Notes: generated from the sequence alone by a model not told the origin. 64,000 bases of DNA from Lysobacter sp. (GCA_011526085.1 WYBC01000031.1:62001-126000), one strand, 5' to 3'; numbered from the stretch's first letter, positions 52,149 to 60,844 are shown. Made by a program: numbers and translations.

Positions 52149-53087
52149 TCAGCCGCGCGCCAACCGCTGCTGCGCGAAGTGCTGCAGGTGCTCGATGGTG
52201 GTGGTGGCCGGCGAGAGCATGTCGCCGCGGAGCTGGGCCTCGAACTGCGCGCTGAACGCGCGGCGGCGCACGGCGGGCGACACCGTCAGCGTGGTCAGGC
52301 GCAGGAAGCGCGCCTCTTCGATCGCGGCGCAGGGCAGCGCGTGGCCGCAGCCGAGGTCGCGCAGCGGCGGCGTGTCTTCGGAATAGCGCAGCGCGAACAG
52401 TGCACCCGGCGGCAGCACCACGTCGCAGATCGCGACCGGCGCCACCGCCATGGCCGAATGCGATTCGCCCAGATTCATTTTTTCGACCAGCAGCGGCGCA
52501 CCGTCCGCATCGACGACGATGTTGACGCGACCGCCGCGACGGATCCGGCCGTGGGCGATTTCGAGGAAGAATTCCTCCGCCTGCGAGCAACTGCCGATCT
52601 CGGGCTTTTCGCGCATTTCACGCAGCGACGGCCGGGCATGGGTTTCGGGCACCAGCAGTTGCCGCAGCATCGCCATCAACAGCCGGCTTTCCTCGCGCTG
52701 CAGCGAGGCTTCGATGTCGGCGAGTGCGGACGGCAAACGCGCGAGCGCAGCGGCCATCGACTCGGGAACGAGTCGTTCGAGGATGTCGGCAGGACAGCGG
52801 TCCAGCCGACGCCAGCCCTGCGGCCAGCCGGCGTCGAACGCCTGTCGCGCGATCGTTTCGGTCCGCGCTTTCGACCAGTCGGCGAAGATGCCGGTCTCCT
52901 GCGCATCGAGCGCGCCGCGCGGCCGGTTGACGAATGTCGACAGGAAACGCGTGGCCTGGGTGTAGCCGCAACCGCGACGCTCGGTGCGATGCGCCGGATC
53001 TTCGTCGAGCATTTCGCGCAGCGTGCGGTGCAGGCCCAGACCGGCCTGCGCGAACGCCGAGACGATCTCGTGCGACCCGGCGTTCAA
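52149..53087 (-). CDS. Hypothetical protein of the GTPase-Roadblock cluster
   Basis: A 312-residue protein with no signal peptide or membrane segment. It has an N-terminal helical half (STFVNRPRGAL, IEASLQREESRLLMAMLRQLL) and a C-terminal beta-rich half (VNIVVDADGAPLLVEKMN, VAICDVVLPPGALFALRYS). I do not recognise a family. The start appears to be TTG at 53085-53087, overlapping the GTPase stop (TTGA), so translation is probably coupled. An internal ATG at residue 26 is the alternative. It may be an effector or scaffold of the GTPase. Confidence 0.65.
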   Translation of the reverse strand: MNAGSHEIVSAFAQAGLGLHRTLREMLDEDPAHRTERRGCGYTQATRFLSTFVNRPRGALDAQETGIFADWSKARTETIARQAFDAGWPQGWRRLDRCPADILERLVPESMAAALARLPSALADIEASLQREESRLLMAMLRQLLVPETHARPSLREMREKPEIGSCSQAEEFFLEIAHGRIRRGGRVNIVVDADGAPLLVEKMNLGESHSAMAVAPVAICDVVLPPGALFALRYSEDTPPLRDLGCGHALPCAAIEEARFLRLTTLTVSPAVRRRAFSAQFEAQLRGDMLSPATTTIEHLQHFAQQRLARG

Positions 53088-53611
53088 TCGAGCGAGAGCA
53101 GCAGCGCGCGGACCAGATGCGAAGTCTGCTCACGGTCGCGGGCGTCGAAGGTGAAGACCGGGATCGGCGCGCCGCAGCGGCGCACGGCCTGGCGCACGGT
53201 GTCCATGCGGAAGGCGTGTCCCAGATCCGTGCGGGTGATGCCGATCACCAGGCCCGCGTCCGGCGCGATTCCGCGGATCGATCGGATCCAGTGTTCGCAT
53301 TCGGCGGAGATGCGCTCGCTGTCCCCGGGCAGGACCACGATCACGCCCACCGCGCCTTCCAGCACGATCGAACGCATGTGCGCGAAATGCTCCTGTCCCG
53401 GCAGCCCGTAGAGGTGCAGCGGCGTGCCGTCTTCGAGCAGCACCGGCGAGAAATCGAGGGCGACCGTGGTCGTGGTCTTCTCGCCCATCGCGCCGTCGGT
53501 CAACGGCATTTCGGTGGAGACCGGTTCGCAGTCCGACAACGAACGGATCGCCGTCGTCTTGCCTGCGCCGACGGGGCCGGCGAATACCAGTTTTGCGCTT
53601 TCGAGTGACAC
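53084..53611 (-). CDS. MglA-like small Ras-superfamily GTPase
   Basis: A 175-residue small GTPase. P-loop GPVGAGKTT at ~8-16. The switch II/G3 region is LYGLPGQEHF, where the usual DxxG aspartate is missing, as in MglA (TVPGQ) and the COG2229 group. The G4-like motif is GITRTDL. The start is a GTG at 53609-53611 with a weak ribosome site; the open frame extends upstream into the previous gene and is not coding there. Partners are the two Roadblock proteins encoded upstream. GTP hydrolysis and the partner effect are inferred. Confidence 0.85.
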   Translation of the reverse strand: MSLESAKLVFAGPVGAGKTTAIRSLSDCEPVSTEMPLTDGAMGEKTTTTVALDFSPVLLEDGTPLHLYGLPGQEHFAHMRSIVLEGAVGVIVVLPGDSERISAECEHWIRSIRGIAPDAGLVIGITRTDLGHAFRMDTVRQAVRRCGAPIPVFTFDARDREQTSHLVRALLLSLD

Positions 53612-53696
53612 GGCGTTCTCGCTCTGTGAATGCGTTTGCGGCGCGGCCGGGCGACCGGTGCGCGGGTCCTTGATGATGTGCCGAGGTCTGTCGGAT

Positions 53697-54662
53697 TCAG
53701 GTTCTGCCCAGGCCGAAGCGGTTGGCGAGGCGGGCCAGCATGCCCGAGAACGCGCCGACCGGCGGCGGTGCCGGAGGCGCGTCCGCTTCGTCGCTGTCGT
53801 GGGTGTCGAGCAGGTTCGCGGCCCGGTATGCCCACAGGCAGGCGTTGACGTCGCGCGCGTCGATGCCGCACCACTTGCGAAGTTCATCGGCGTCGGCCGG
53901 CGCGCGCAGCAGTGTCCTGGCGACCCGCAGCGCGTCGATGAGTTCGGGCGCCGAGCCGACGTCCGGCCATTCCTTCAGGCGATGGCGGCCTTGCGGAAAC
54001 GCCGGCAAATGGTCGCGTCCCTGGAACGCGGACTGCAGCAGGAAGGCCTCCAGGCTTCGGCTGGCGCCGTCGTCCTGCTGCCCGTCGTCGCTCTGGACGG
54101 AGAGGCTGAGGGTCCAGTCGGCGCTGGAAAAACTGTCGCGCGCCGACAGCAGGTCGCTGAAGGTGGGCGCGTAGACGCGGCCCTGTTCGGGTCGGATGCG
54201 GAGCATGCGGCCGGCGTACGTCGCATCGACGGCGCGACCGCTGAATTCGGGTTCGGCGAGGCGACACAGCGCGGGCTGCGCGCCGCCGATGATCGTTTCC
54301 GGCGCGGCTTCGGCGACTTCCTGCACGAGCAGGTCGCGCAGCGACTGGGCCAGCACCGGGGCCGGGCTGCCGTCGTTCGCGGTCGCGACACCCGCGCACA
54401 GATCGGCGGCGTCGGCGTTGAACAACAGCATGGGCATCCCGCGTTTCTTCGCGACCTCGAACGCGCGCCTGCCGTAGGCGTCGGCGAGGTCGGCCACGAG
54501 CAGCGTGCAGCGGGTGCCGTCCCAGGCGCGCGCCCGTGCCCGGATGCGGTAGGCCGGCAACAGCGATATCGCGATGCGGATGCGTTGTTCGACCTGTTCG
54601 CTGAGTGCGGCGGTGGCGATGTCGGCGCGGGTCATGATCGGAATGATGGCGATGGTGGACAT
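53697..54662 (-). CDS. Hypothetical protein of the GTPase-Roadblock cluster
   Basis: A 321-residue protein with an N-terminal alternating beta/helix part (MSTIAIIPIMTRADIATAALSEQ; CTLLVADLADAYGRRAFEVAKKRGMPMLLFNAD) that looks like a Rossmann- or receiver-like fold, and a C-terminal Pro/Gly-rich tail. No catalytic motif is seen. It sits between the Roadblock gene (73-base gap) and the GTPase gene and is in the same direction. Function unknown. Proteins like it may be specific to this type of cluster. Confidence 0.65.
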   Translation of the reverse strand: MSTIAIIPIMTRADIATAALSEQVEQRIRIAISLLPAYRIRARARAWDGTRCTLLVADLADAYGRRAFEVAKKRGMPMLLFNADAADLCAGVATANDGSPAPVLAQSLRDLLVQEVAEAAPETIIGGAQPALCRLAEPEFSGRAVDATYAGRMLRIRPEQGRVYAPTFSDLLSARDSFSSADWTLSLSVQSDDGQQDDGASRSLEAFLLQSAFQGRDHLPAFPQGRHRLKEWPDVGSAPELIDALRVARTLLRAPADADELRKWCGIDARDVNACLWAYRAANLLDTHDSDEADAPPAPPPVGAFSGMLARLANRFGLGRT

Positions 54663-54735
54663 GGGGCGGGGGCGTCGGAGCGACGCCCCCTTTCACCGCG
54701 GCTGCGGTTGCCCGCCGCGAACGGCGGGCGACGCA

Positions 54736-55092
54736 TCACGAGAAATCGACGCCCTTCTCGAAGGTGCGCAGCTCATGACGGGCCATGGCCAGGTTCGACT
54801 TCGAGCGGTCCAGCACCACGTAGAGGAACAGCTTCTGGTTCGATTCCAGCGGGCGGATCACGTGGTACTGCTTGGTCAGGCTGATCAGGATGTCTTCGAC
54901 GGTGTCGTTGAGCTTGAGGCTGTTGGCGACCTTGCGCTTGGCGCGCACGACTTCGGCGTTGCCGGCGGCGGCGACTTCGAGGTCGATGCCGGAGCCGTCG
55001 CCGGCCAGCAGCATGCCGCTTTCGGTGTCGACGAGAGCGGACGCCATGTAGCCGTCGAGGCTGCGCAGGGGTTCGAGGGAGATCTTGGCCAT
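54736..55092 (-). CDS. Roadblock/LC7 domain protein (first)
   Basis: A 118-residue single-domain Roadblock/LC7 protein: [30 protein letters not shown], then [19 protein letters not shown] and [22 protein letters not shown]. This is the MglB-like fold that regulates small GTPases. Lies upstream of the unknown protein and GTPase genes. The start ATG at 55090-55092 is preceded by an AGGAAA site. Confidence 0.9.
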   Translation of the reverse strand: MAKISLEPLRSLDGYMASALVDTESGMLLAGDGSGIDLEVAAAGNAEVVRAKRKVANSLKLNDTVEDILISLTKQYHVIRPLESNQKLFLYVVLDRSKSNLAMARHELRTFEKGVDFS

Positions 55093-55240
55093 GATGATGT
55101 TTCCTGGGTTGGAGGTTGGGTGAATCTGTTTCGAGGGTGTAGCAAAATGCTCCCGCGATACGTTTCGCGCGAGGTCTTGTCCGCCGCACCGGGATACCGA
55201 CGCGGCAAGTTCGTTCCGGCGCCTCCGGGCGCCGAGGGGA

Positions 55241-55690
55241 TCAGTGTCCCGTGTCGATCTTTTCGGCCAGCAGCGTCGAGGTGTCGAGCGCTGCGCGAAT
55301 GGTCATCGCGAGATTCTCGGTGGCGTCCGCGCACACGCAGAGCACGTGGAGTTTGCCCCGGGAAGGGATGCGCACCATCACGATCGATCCGTGTTCGGTG
55401 GCGATGCTGTTGTAGAGCGCCCGGCTGTTCAGGGCTTCCTTGCTGAAGGATTCGATCAGCCCCATCAGCGAGCTCATGATCGCGGCGGAGCGTTGCGCGT
55501 TCGCGCCGTGGGTGGTCGCGTTCGCGTGCGCATAGCTGCGCCCGTCGACCGTCGCGACCGATGCGAAAAGGATCGCAGGCGTGCGTTCCAACAGGGACGC
55601 CAGCGCACTCTGGCATTCCATCCTCGTCTGCATGCTGACGACGGTCTCCTTCATTTGTTCTGTGACGGGGGACTTCAGGGCTGCGGACAT
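55241..55690 (-). CDS. Roadblock/LC7 domain protein (second), first gene of the unit
   Basis: A 149-residue protein, also Roadblock/LC7-like: [32 protein letters not shown] and [32 protein letters not shown]. An extra N-terminal ~30 residues precede the domain. It begins the transcription unit, directly behind a sigma-54 promoter (55724-55739), and a GGAG ribosome site is placed 7 bases before the ATG at 55688-55690. Two different Roadblock proteins suggest a heteromeric GTPase regulator. Confidence 0.88.
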   Translation of the reverse strand: MSAALKSPVTEQMKETVVSMQTRMECQSALASLLERTPAILFASVATVDGRSYAHANATTHGANAQRSAAIMSSLMGLIESFSKEALNSRALYNSIATEHGSIVMVRIPSRGKLHVLCVCADATENLAMTIRAALDTSTLLAEKIDTGH

Positions 55691-55723
55691 CTATGGCTCC
55701 AGTCTGCTTGTAACCGATTCCAA

Positions 55724-55739
55724 AGCAGGTTCCGTGCCA
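55724..55739 (-). promoter_or_regulatory. Sigma-54 (RpoN) promoter of the Roadblock-GTPase unit
   Basis: Read on the minus strand the sequence is TGGCACGGAACCTGCT, matching the consensus TGGCACG-N4-TTGCW at 15 of 16 positions including the invariant GG and GC pairs at their exact spacing. It lies 34 bases before the start codon of the first Roadblock gene, giving a short leader of about 22 bases. Sigma-54 promoters need an enhancer-binding activator, so the unit should be inducible. Confidence 0.85.
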
Positions 55740-55914
55740 ACGTTTGCATGTTGATTATTCTCGACGCCGGGCAGGGGCATGTCGGGTCGAATGCCATGGA
55801 GGGGCGCCGGTCGCCGGCCCGCAGCGGTCCCGCGACCGGGGGCATGGTCGCAACGACTGACGCTGCGGGTCAGTCCATGGGCAAATTCTTGACAGACTTA
55901 GACGACATCGGGGA

Positions 55915-55940
55915 CGGAATGAGAGGTCAATCTCATTCCG
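55915..55940. repeat. 10-bp perfect hairpin upstream of the hemJ-like gene
   Basis: CGGAATGAGA, loop GGTCAA, then TCTCATTCCG, about 85 bases before the start of the rightward gene. It may be a transcription-factor site, a terminator for leftward readthrough or a dispersed repeat. No U-tract is present. Confidence 0.5.
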
Positions 55941-56025
55941 CCCCGGGACGGTCGGGGCGGCGGGCCGCTGGCGTCATCCTTCTGCTACTGTCCCGATCCC
56001 TTCGCGTTCGAACTTCCCCGACGTC

Positions 56026-56478
56026 ATGCAGGCCTATTTCTGGATCAAGACCTTCCATCTGGTGTTCGTCATCGCCTGGATGGCCACCGTGTTCTACCTG
56101 CCGCGCATCCTGGTGAACATCGCCGAAGCCGGGGACGTCCCGGCGGTGCGGGAGCGGTTGGTGCTGATGGGGCGACGGCTGTACCGCTTCGGCCACAACA
56201 TGTTCGGCGTCGCGCTGGTCCTGGGGCTGGTGCTCTGGCTGGGGTATCGGGCGTTCCCGGAGTTCCCGACGATGGTCGTTCCGGGCACGGGCTGGATGCA
56301 CGCCAAGCTGACGCTCGTCGCGCTGATGCTCGCGTATTTCGTGGTGTGCGGACGCTGGCTGAAGGGCGTGGATGCCGGCCGGCCGCTGCCGTCGGCGAAG
56401 GCGCTGCGCTGGATCAACGAGTTGCCGGTGTTCGCGCTGATCGCGGTGGTGTATCTGGTGCTCGCGAAGCCGTTCTGA
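56026..56478 (+). CDS. HemJ/CopD family membrane protein
   Basis: A 150-residue protein with four membrane segments (FHLVFVIAWMATVFYLPRILV, MFGVALVLGLVLWLGY, LTLVALMLAYFVVCG and FALIAVVYLVLAK). The leading WIKTFHLVFVIAWMATVFYLPR is the signature of the HemJ protoporphyrinogen oxidase group, with His11 in the conserved position and CopD-like features. The most likely role is the last-but-one step of haem synthesis (protoporphyrinogen IX to protoporphyrin IX) in the inner membrane. Confidence 0.88.
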   Translation: MQAYFWIKTFHLVFVIAWMATVFYLPRILVNIAEAGDVPAVRERLVLMGRRLYRFGHNMFGVALVLGLVLWLGYRAFPEFPTMVVPGTGWMHAKLTLVALMLAYFVVCGRWLKGVDAGRPLPSAKALRWINELPVFALIAVVYLVLAKPF

Positions 56479-56503
56479 CCGGGAGACCGTCAGGCCGTGC
56501 GAC

Positions 56504-56636
56504 GGTGGAGCGGGCTTCAGCCCGCTGCTTTTGATGAAACGAAACGAAACGGAGCGGGCTGAAGCCCGCTCTACCACCGAAGCAGCGGCCTGGTCTTCAA
56601 CAGCCGAATGGCTGGTCACGCCGCTCTACCGGCGTT
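56504..56636. repeat. Composite REP/REPIN-like repeat
   Basis: 56504-56526 (GGTGGAGCGGGCTTCAGCCC...) and 56553-56578 are complementary arms, and each arm itself folds to a short hairpin. A second unit at 56580-56636, containing CAACAGCCGAATGGCTGG, is nearly identical to the one at 28303-28356. It lies between two convergent genes. Confidence 0.9.
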
Positions 56637-56680
56637 GTCGCGCGCGAAAGGCCGTTTTTGCCGCGCGTTCGGCCGTCGCG

Positions 56681-58384
56681 TCACTTCGACTTGAAACCTT
56701 CCGGCGACGGCAACGACACCGGCACGCCGTCGGCGTTGCAGAGGTTCGTCGCGCACAGCGGCGCGCGCAGGGCCGGCATCGACTGCAGCAGGATGTGGAA
56801 GATGGCGTTCTGTTCGAGGCTGCCGCGCACCGCGTGCGCGCCCGGGCCGCGCGCCCAGATGCCGACATCGTCGCCGCCGTGGGTTTCGTTCGACAGCGGG
56901 ACCGTCGCCTCCTGCATGTAGTCCGGGTGCTCGGTGTCGACGGCGTTGAGATCCGGCCGGCCGTGCTCGGCCTGCCGATAGCCGCTGACTTCGTGCAGGA
57001 ACCGCTTGGGGCCTTCCGGCTGTTCGTCGGTGGCGCCGACATGGCCGGGGCCGTTGGCGTACCCCAGCGTGGTGTAGGGCAGGCCGGTGGCGTCGGTGGC
57101 GTAACCGCTGCTGTTGTTGCCTTCGCCGCTGCTGCCCTTGACCTTGCCCAGGATCGGATTGCCGCGCACCGGATAACCGGCGAAGGTCAGCGTATGCGCA
57201 TGGTCCGCGGTGACCAGGATCAGGGTGTCGTCGGCCGAGGTGAGCTCTGCGGCCGTGGCCACCGCCTCGCTCATGGCGATGGTGTCGGTGAGTGCGCGGT
57301 AGGCGTTGCCGGAATGATGGGCGTGATCGATGCGGCCGCCCTCGACCAGCAGCACATAGCCCTGCGGGTTGTCGCGCAGGCGTTCGATCGCGATGCGGGT
57401 CATTTCCGCGAGCGAGGGTTCGCCGCCCCTGTCGTCGGCGCGGTCGTGCTCGTAGCGCATGTGGCTGGGCTCGAACAGCGCCAGCAGCGGGCCGGTCTTC
57501 GGCGCGGCGGCCAACTGGCGCGCGTTCCACACGTAGGTGCCGTCCGGCCGGCGCCGCTTCCACTCCGCGACGAGGTCGCGGCCGTCGAGACGCAGGCCGA
57601 CCTGATCGTCGTATTCGGGATCGCGCTCGGCGGTCGGGAAGAAGTTGCCGCGTCCGCCGCCCATCAGCACGTCCGGCCCGCGGCCGTAGGGCGTTTCGAT
57701 GAACTGCCGCGCAATATCGGCGCAGCCGGCCGCGGCGGCGTCTTCGGGCAGCTCGGCGTCGTTTTCCCAGTTGCGGTTGGCCGCATGGGTATAGGTCGCG
57801 GCCGGGGTGGCGTGGGTGACGCGGGTGGTGGTGACCACGCCGGTGGCGAGACCGCTGGCGGACGCGAGTTCCCACAGCGACAGCATCGGCGAACGCAGCG
57901 CGCCCGCGCAGTCGTTGCGCTCGGCGTCCTGGCCGATGCTCAGCACGCCGGCGCGGGTCTTCACGCCGGTGGCCATGGCCGACATCGTGCCCGCCGAATC
58001 CGGCGTCTGGCTGTCGGTGTTGTAGGTCTTGCTCAGCGCGGTGTGCGGGAAGGTCTCCCAGCCCAGCCTGTTCTCTTCGCCCGACGCGCCCCTGCGCTGG
58101 CCGTCGAGGATGCGCGCCGCGGCCACCGTGGTCAGGCTCATGCCATCGCCCACGAACAGGATCACGTTCTTCGCGCGTCCCGACATCGCGCCGCGCTCCG
58201 CCGCCTGCGCGGCGCCGGCGCGGAACCACCAGGCCGGGGTTTCGCCGTCCGGATGCCGGATCCGCGGAACCTCGACGGCGGCGATGGCGGCGCCCTGGTC
58301 GGCGGCGCGCGGTACTGGTGTCGAGACGCAGGACGCGGTGGCGAGGGTGCAGGCGAAGGCGAGCAGGGCGTTGCGGCAGGTCAT
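56681..58384 (-). CDS. Alkaline phosphatase, lipoprotein type
   Basis: A 567-residue PhoA-superfamily alkaline phosphatase. LAFACTLATASC gives a lipoprotein signal with its Cys at residue 19. The active site shows metal-ligand and nucleophile motifs FVGDGMSLTT, DSAGTMSAMATG (with catalytic Ser), TRVTHATPAATYTHA and EGGRIDHAHHSGN; HAHTLTFAGY near the C-terminus. It releases phosphate from organic esters in the periplasm or outside. The start at 58382-58384 is chosen; frames to 58429 do not fit a signal peptide. Usually under PhoB control, but no Pho box could be confirmed. Confidence 0.92.
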   Translation of the reverse strand: MTCRNALLAFACTLATASCVSTPVPRAADQGAAIAAVEVPRIRHPDGETPAWWFRAGAAQAAERGAMSGRAKNVILFVGDGMSLTTVAAARILDGQRRGASGEENRLGWETFPHTALSKTYNTDSQTPDSAGTMSAMATGVKTRAGVLSIGQDAERNDCAGALRSPMLSLWELASASGLATGVVTTTRVTHATPAATYTHAANRNWENDAELPEDAAAAGCADIARQFIETPYGRGPDVLMGGGRGNFFPTAERDPEYDDQVGLRLDGRDLVAEWKRRRPDGTYVWNARQLAAAPKTGPLLALFEPSHMRYEHDRADDRGGEPSLAEMTRIAIERLRDNPQGYVLLVEGGRIDHAHHSGNAYRALTDTIAMSEAVATAAELTSADDTLILVTADHAHTLTFAGYPVRGNPILGKVKGSSGEGNNSSGYATDATGLPYTTLGYANGPGHVGATDEQPEGPKRFLHEVSGYRQAEHGRPDLNAVDTEHPDYMQEATVPLSNETHGGDDVGIWARGPGAHAVRGSLEQNAIFHILLQSMPALRAPLCATNLCNADGVPVSLPSPEGFKSK

Positions 58385-58533
58385 GGAGTGGATCGCACGG
58401 GGAAAGCCGGGATTATGCCCGGCCGGCATGACAGGCGTGGAATGCGGTGATGTCGCCGGTGCGCTCGCCCCGAGGGCCGCCCTCGGCTATCGTGCGGCCT
58501 CCGCCCCGTTCCGCGCCCCGCGCCGGAGTCCGC

Positions 58534-59850
58534 ATGTCCCTCGTCAAGGCCTGGTTCCGCATTCCGTTCTGGCAGCGCGTGCTCGCCGGCTTCGTGCTCG
58601 GCGCGCTGGCCGGCTGGGCGATGGGTCCGGCGGCGAAGACCTGGTTCGGCCCGCTCGGCGATCTCTACGTCACCCTGATCAAGATGATCGCGGTGCCGCT
58701 GGTCTTCTTCGCGGTGATCAACGCGGTGGCTTCCCTGCACGGGCAGAAATCCGTGGCCGCGCTCGGCGGGCGCACCTTCCTGTGGTTCGCGGTCACGGCG
58801 GTGTTCGCGGTCGCGGTGGGCCTCGCGGTCGGCACCCTCCTGCAGCCGGGCGTGCTGCAGATCCCGCTGTCGGTCGATCCGGGCTATGTGCCCAAGGACA
58901 TTCCGAACCCGGTGCAGGTGCTGCTGAACGTGGTGCCGTCGAATCCGTTCTACGCACTCACCGGCATCGGCACCACGAAGAACGCCGCCGGCGAGACCGT
59001 GCTGGCCGCGGGCAAGGGCTCGGTGCTGCCGGTGCTGTTCTTCGCCGCGCTGGTCGGCTTCGCGATGGTGAAGCTGGGCGACAAGGTGGCGCTGGCGCGC
59101 AAGTTCGCCGGCGAGGCCAGCGAGATCTCCATCCAGCTCACGCGTTTCGTGCTGGAGATGACGCCGATCGGCACCTTCGGCCTGATCGCCGCGCTGGTCG
59201 GCGATTACGGCTTCGCGCAGTTGCTGCCGCTGGGCAATTTCGTGCTCGCGCTGTACGTCGCCTGCGCGATCCATATCGTCGTGATCTACAGCGGTCTGCT
59301 GATGGCGCATGGCCTGAATCCGCTGAAGTTCTTCCGCGGCGCCGCGCCCGGCATGCAGGTCGCGTTCGTCAGTTCGTCCAGCTTCGCGTCGTTGCCGTCG
59401 TCGCTGCGCAGCGTCGTCCACAATCTTGGCGTCGACAAGGACTACGCCGCGTTCGCGGTGCCGCTGGGCGCCAGCATCAAGATGGACGGCTGCGGCGCGA
59501 TCTATCCGGCGCTGTGCGCGGTCTTCATCGCCCAGTACACCGGCACGCCGCTGACGCCGGAGCAGTATCTGATCGTGCTGATCGCCTCGGTGCTCGGCAG
59601 CTTCGGCACCGCGGGCGTTCCCGGCACCGCCGTGGTGATGGCGACCGTCGTGCTCAGCGCCGCCGGCCTGCCGCTGGAAGTCATCGGTTATCTCTACGCC
59701 ATCGATCGCGTGCTCGACATGATGCGCACCATGACGAATGTGACGGGCCAGATGCTGGTCCCGGTGCTGGTCGCGAAGGAAACCGGCCTGCTCGACCGCG
59801 AGGTGTACGAGCGCGCGTCTAGCAATGTCGGCATCGAAGAAACCACATAG
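58534..59850 (+). CDS. Dicarboxylate/amino-acid:cation symporter
   Basis: A 438-residue inner-membrane transporter of the DAACS (GltP/DctA) family. Conserved features are FWQRVLAGFVLGALAGWAMGP, IKMIAVPLVFFAVINAV, the serine-rich reentrant loop FVSSSSFASLPSSL, GASIKMDGCGA and the DRVLDMMRTMTNV-like substrate site. Eight to ten membrane segments. It takes up dicarboxylates or glutamate/aspartate with Na+ or H+. The ATG at 58534 follows GGAG; a longer frame upstream is basic and shadow-like. The C-terminus is short. Confidence 0.93.
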   Translation: MSLVKAWFRIPFWQRVLAGFVLGALAGWAMGPAAKTWFGPLGDLYVTLIKMIAVPLVFFAVINAVASLHGQKSVAALGGRTFLWFAVTAVFAVAVGLAVGTLLQPGVLQIPLSVDPGYVPKDIPNPVQVLLNVVPSNPFYALTGIGTTKNAAGETVLAAGKGSVLPVLFFAALVGFAMVKLGDKVALARKFAGEASEISIQLTRFVLEMTPIGTFGLIAALVGDYGFAQLLPLGNFVLALYVACAIHIVVIYSGLLMAHGLNPLKFFRGAAPGMQVAFVSSSSFASLPSSLRSVVHNLGVDKDYAAFAVPLGASIKMDGCGAIYPALCAVFIAQYTGTPLTPEQYLIVLIASVLGSFGTAGVPGTAVVMATVVLSAAGLPLEVIGYLYAIDRVLDMMRTMTNVTGQMLVPVLVAKETGLLDREVYERASSNVGIEETT

Positions 59851-60099
59851 GGTGCGCCCCGGCGCACCGGCTTCCCGCGTGGTCGGATCTGCGGTGACTT
59901 CTGGCGGAGTGCATCCGCCTCACGGGCGATCCTGATCGATCCGACAGGTGCGCGTCGCCCGGGCGGGTGATATCTGGACGAGGCCGGCAGCGCCCGCTTG
60001 CGTGCGGACAGGCTTCGACGACAGCGGCTGCCGGATCACGCACGCCAGGGGTGGCGATGGCCGTGCCTGGCGCATGTCCCGACTCAAAGGAGTGAATCC

Positions 60100-60609
60100 A
60101 TGATCCGTTTCTTCGCGACATCCTTCGTCATCGCCGTCCTCGCCGCGTTCGCGGTGCCGCAGGCCGACGCCCGCAATCTGGGCGGCTTCACGCTCGATCG
60201 CACCGGCCCGAGGACGCCTTCGCCCGTCGAGGGCGGCGTCTACATCTGCACTGCCCATTTGCGCCGCTTCAATTCCAGTACCGGTCTTTGGGATTACCAC
60301 ACGGCCTCGGGCTACGACCCGGCGAGTTGCAATGCCAATGCGCAGATTTTCCTGCGGGCCGGATTCGAACCCAATCCGAATCCCGGCACCGGTTATTGCG
60401 CCTGCCATCCGGGATTCCAAGGCATGATGATCGCCAGCCCGATCGGCGGCAACGGCCCGCTCGGCGTCAGTGGACTCTCTCCGCAGGCCGTCGATGTCTA
60501 CAGCGCCGGGCTGGCCGAATTGCGTCAGCGCTACAACTTCGACGCGATGGTGCAGGAGCACGACGCGCTGCTCGAAGCCGTGATGGCCGCCGACGGCCAG
60601 GGCGAATGA
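60100..60609 (+). CDS. Small secreted cysteine-containing hypothetical protein
   Basis: A 169-residue exported protein with signal peptide (FFATSFVIAVLAAFAVPQADA) and a mature part carrying four Cys (CTAHLRRF, ASCNANA, YCACHPG) that could form two disulfides, plus GGNGPLG. I recognise no family. AAAGGAG just before the ATG at 60100 is a strong ribosome site, and a clean terminator follows it, so it looks like a well expressed monocistronic gene. Confidence 0.8.
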   Translation: MIRFFATSFVIAVLAAFAVPQADARNLGGFTLDRTGPRTPSPVEGGVYICTAHLRRFNSSTGLWDYHTASGYDPASCNANAQIFLRAGFEPNPNPGTGYCACHPGFQGMMIASPIGGNGPLGVSGLSPQAVDVYSAGLAELRQRYNFDAMVQEHDALLEAVMAADGQGE

Positions 60610-60615
60610 GAGACC

Positions 60616-60647
60616 CGGTTCCCCCGGTACGCCGGGGGAACCGTTTT
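60616..60647 (+). terminator. Rho-independent terminator of the small secreted protein gene
   Basis: CGGTTCCCCCGG, four-base loop TACG, then CCGGGGGAACCG and TTTT: a perfect 12-base stem starting 7 bases after the stop. Confidence 0.95.
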
Positions 60648-60844
60648 CGCGGGTTTTCCATGCGTGCGTCCCGGCGCGCCGGTTTTTTGTGGGGCGCCGC
60701 GGGCTGCAGCCAGGACTTCATCCCGGGCGGATTGCACAGTGCGGACGCGAGCGGGAATCCCGCCGTCGATCGCAGCACATCAGGTCCATCGCTTCGCTCG
60801 TGATGACCGCGATGATCGAGATTGGAAAGCTTCCTGCCGAACCA

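Larger units (their letters stand above)
55691..56025. other. Divergent gap between Roadblock operon and hemJ-like gene
   Basis: 335 bases without a gene. The right side of it toward 55690 contains the sigma-54 promoter. 55915-55940 is a perfect 10-base hairpin (CGGAATGAGA/TCTCATTCCG) upstream of the rightward hemJ-like gene, which may be a control site or a dispersed repeat. A TTGACA at 55889 has no matching -10 element. Confidence 0.5.

Noticed and set aside
55889-55894. TTGACA as a sigma-70 -35 box for the hemJ-like gene
   Set aside because: No -10 element lies 16-18 bases away, and it is about 130 bases from the start codon.
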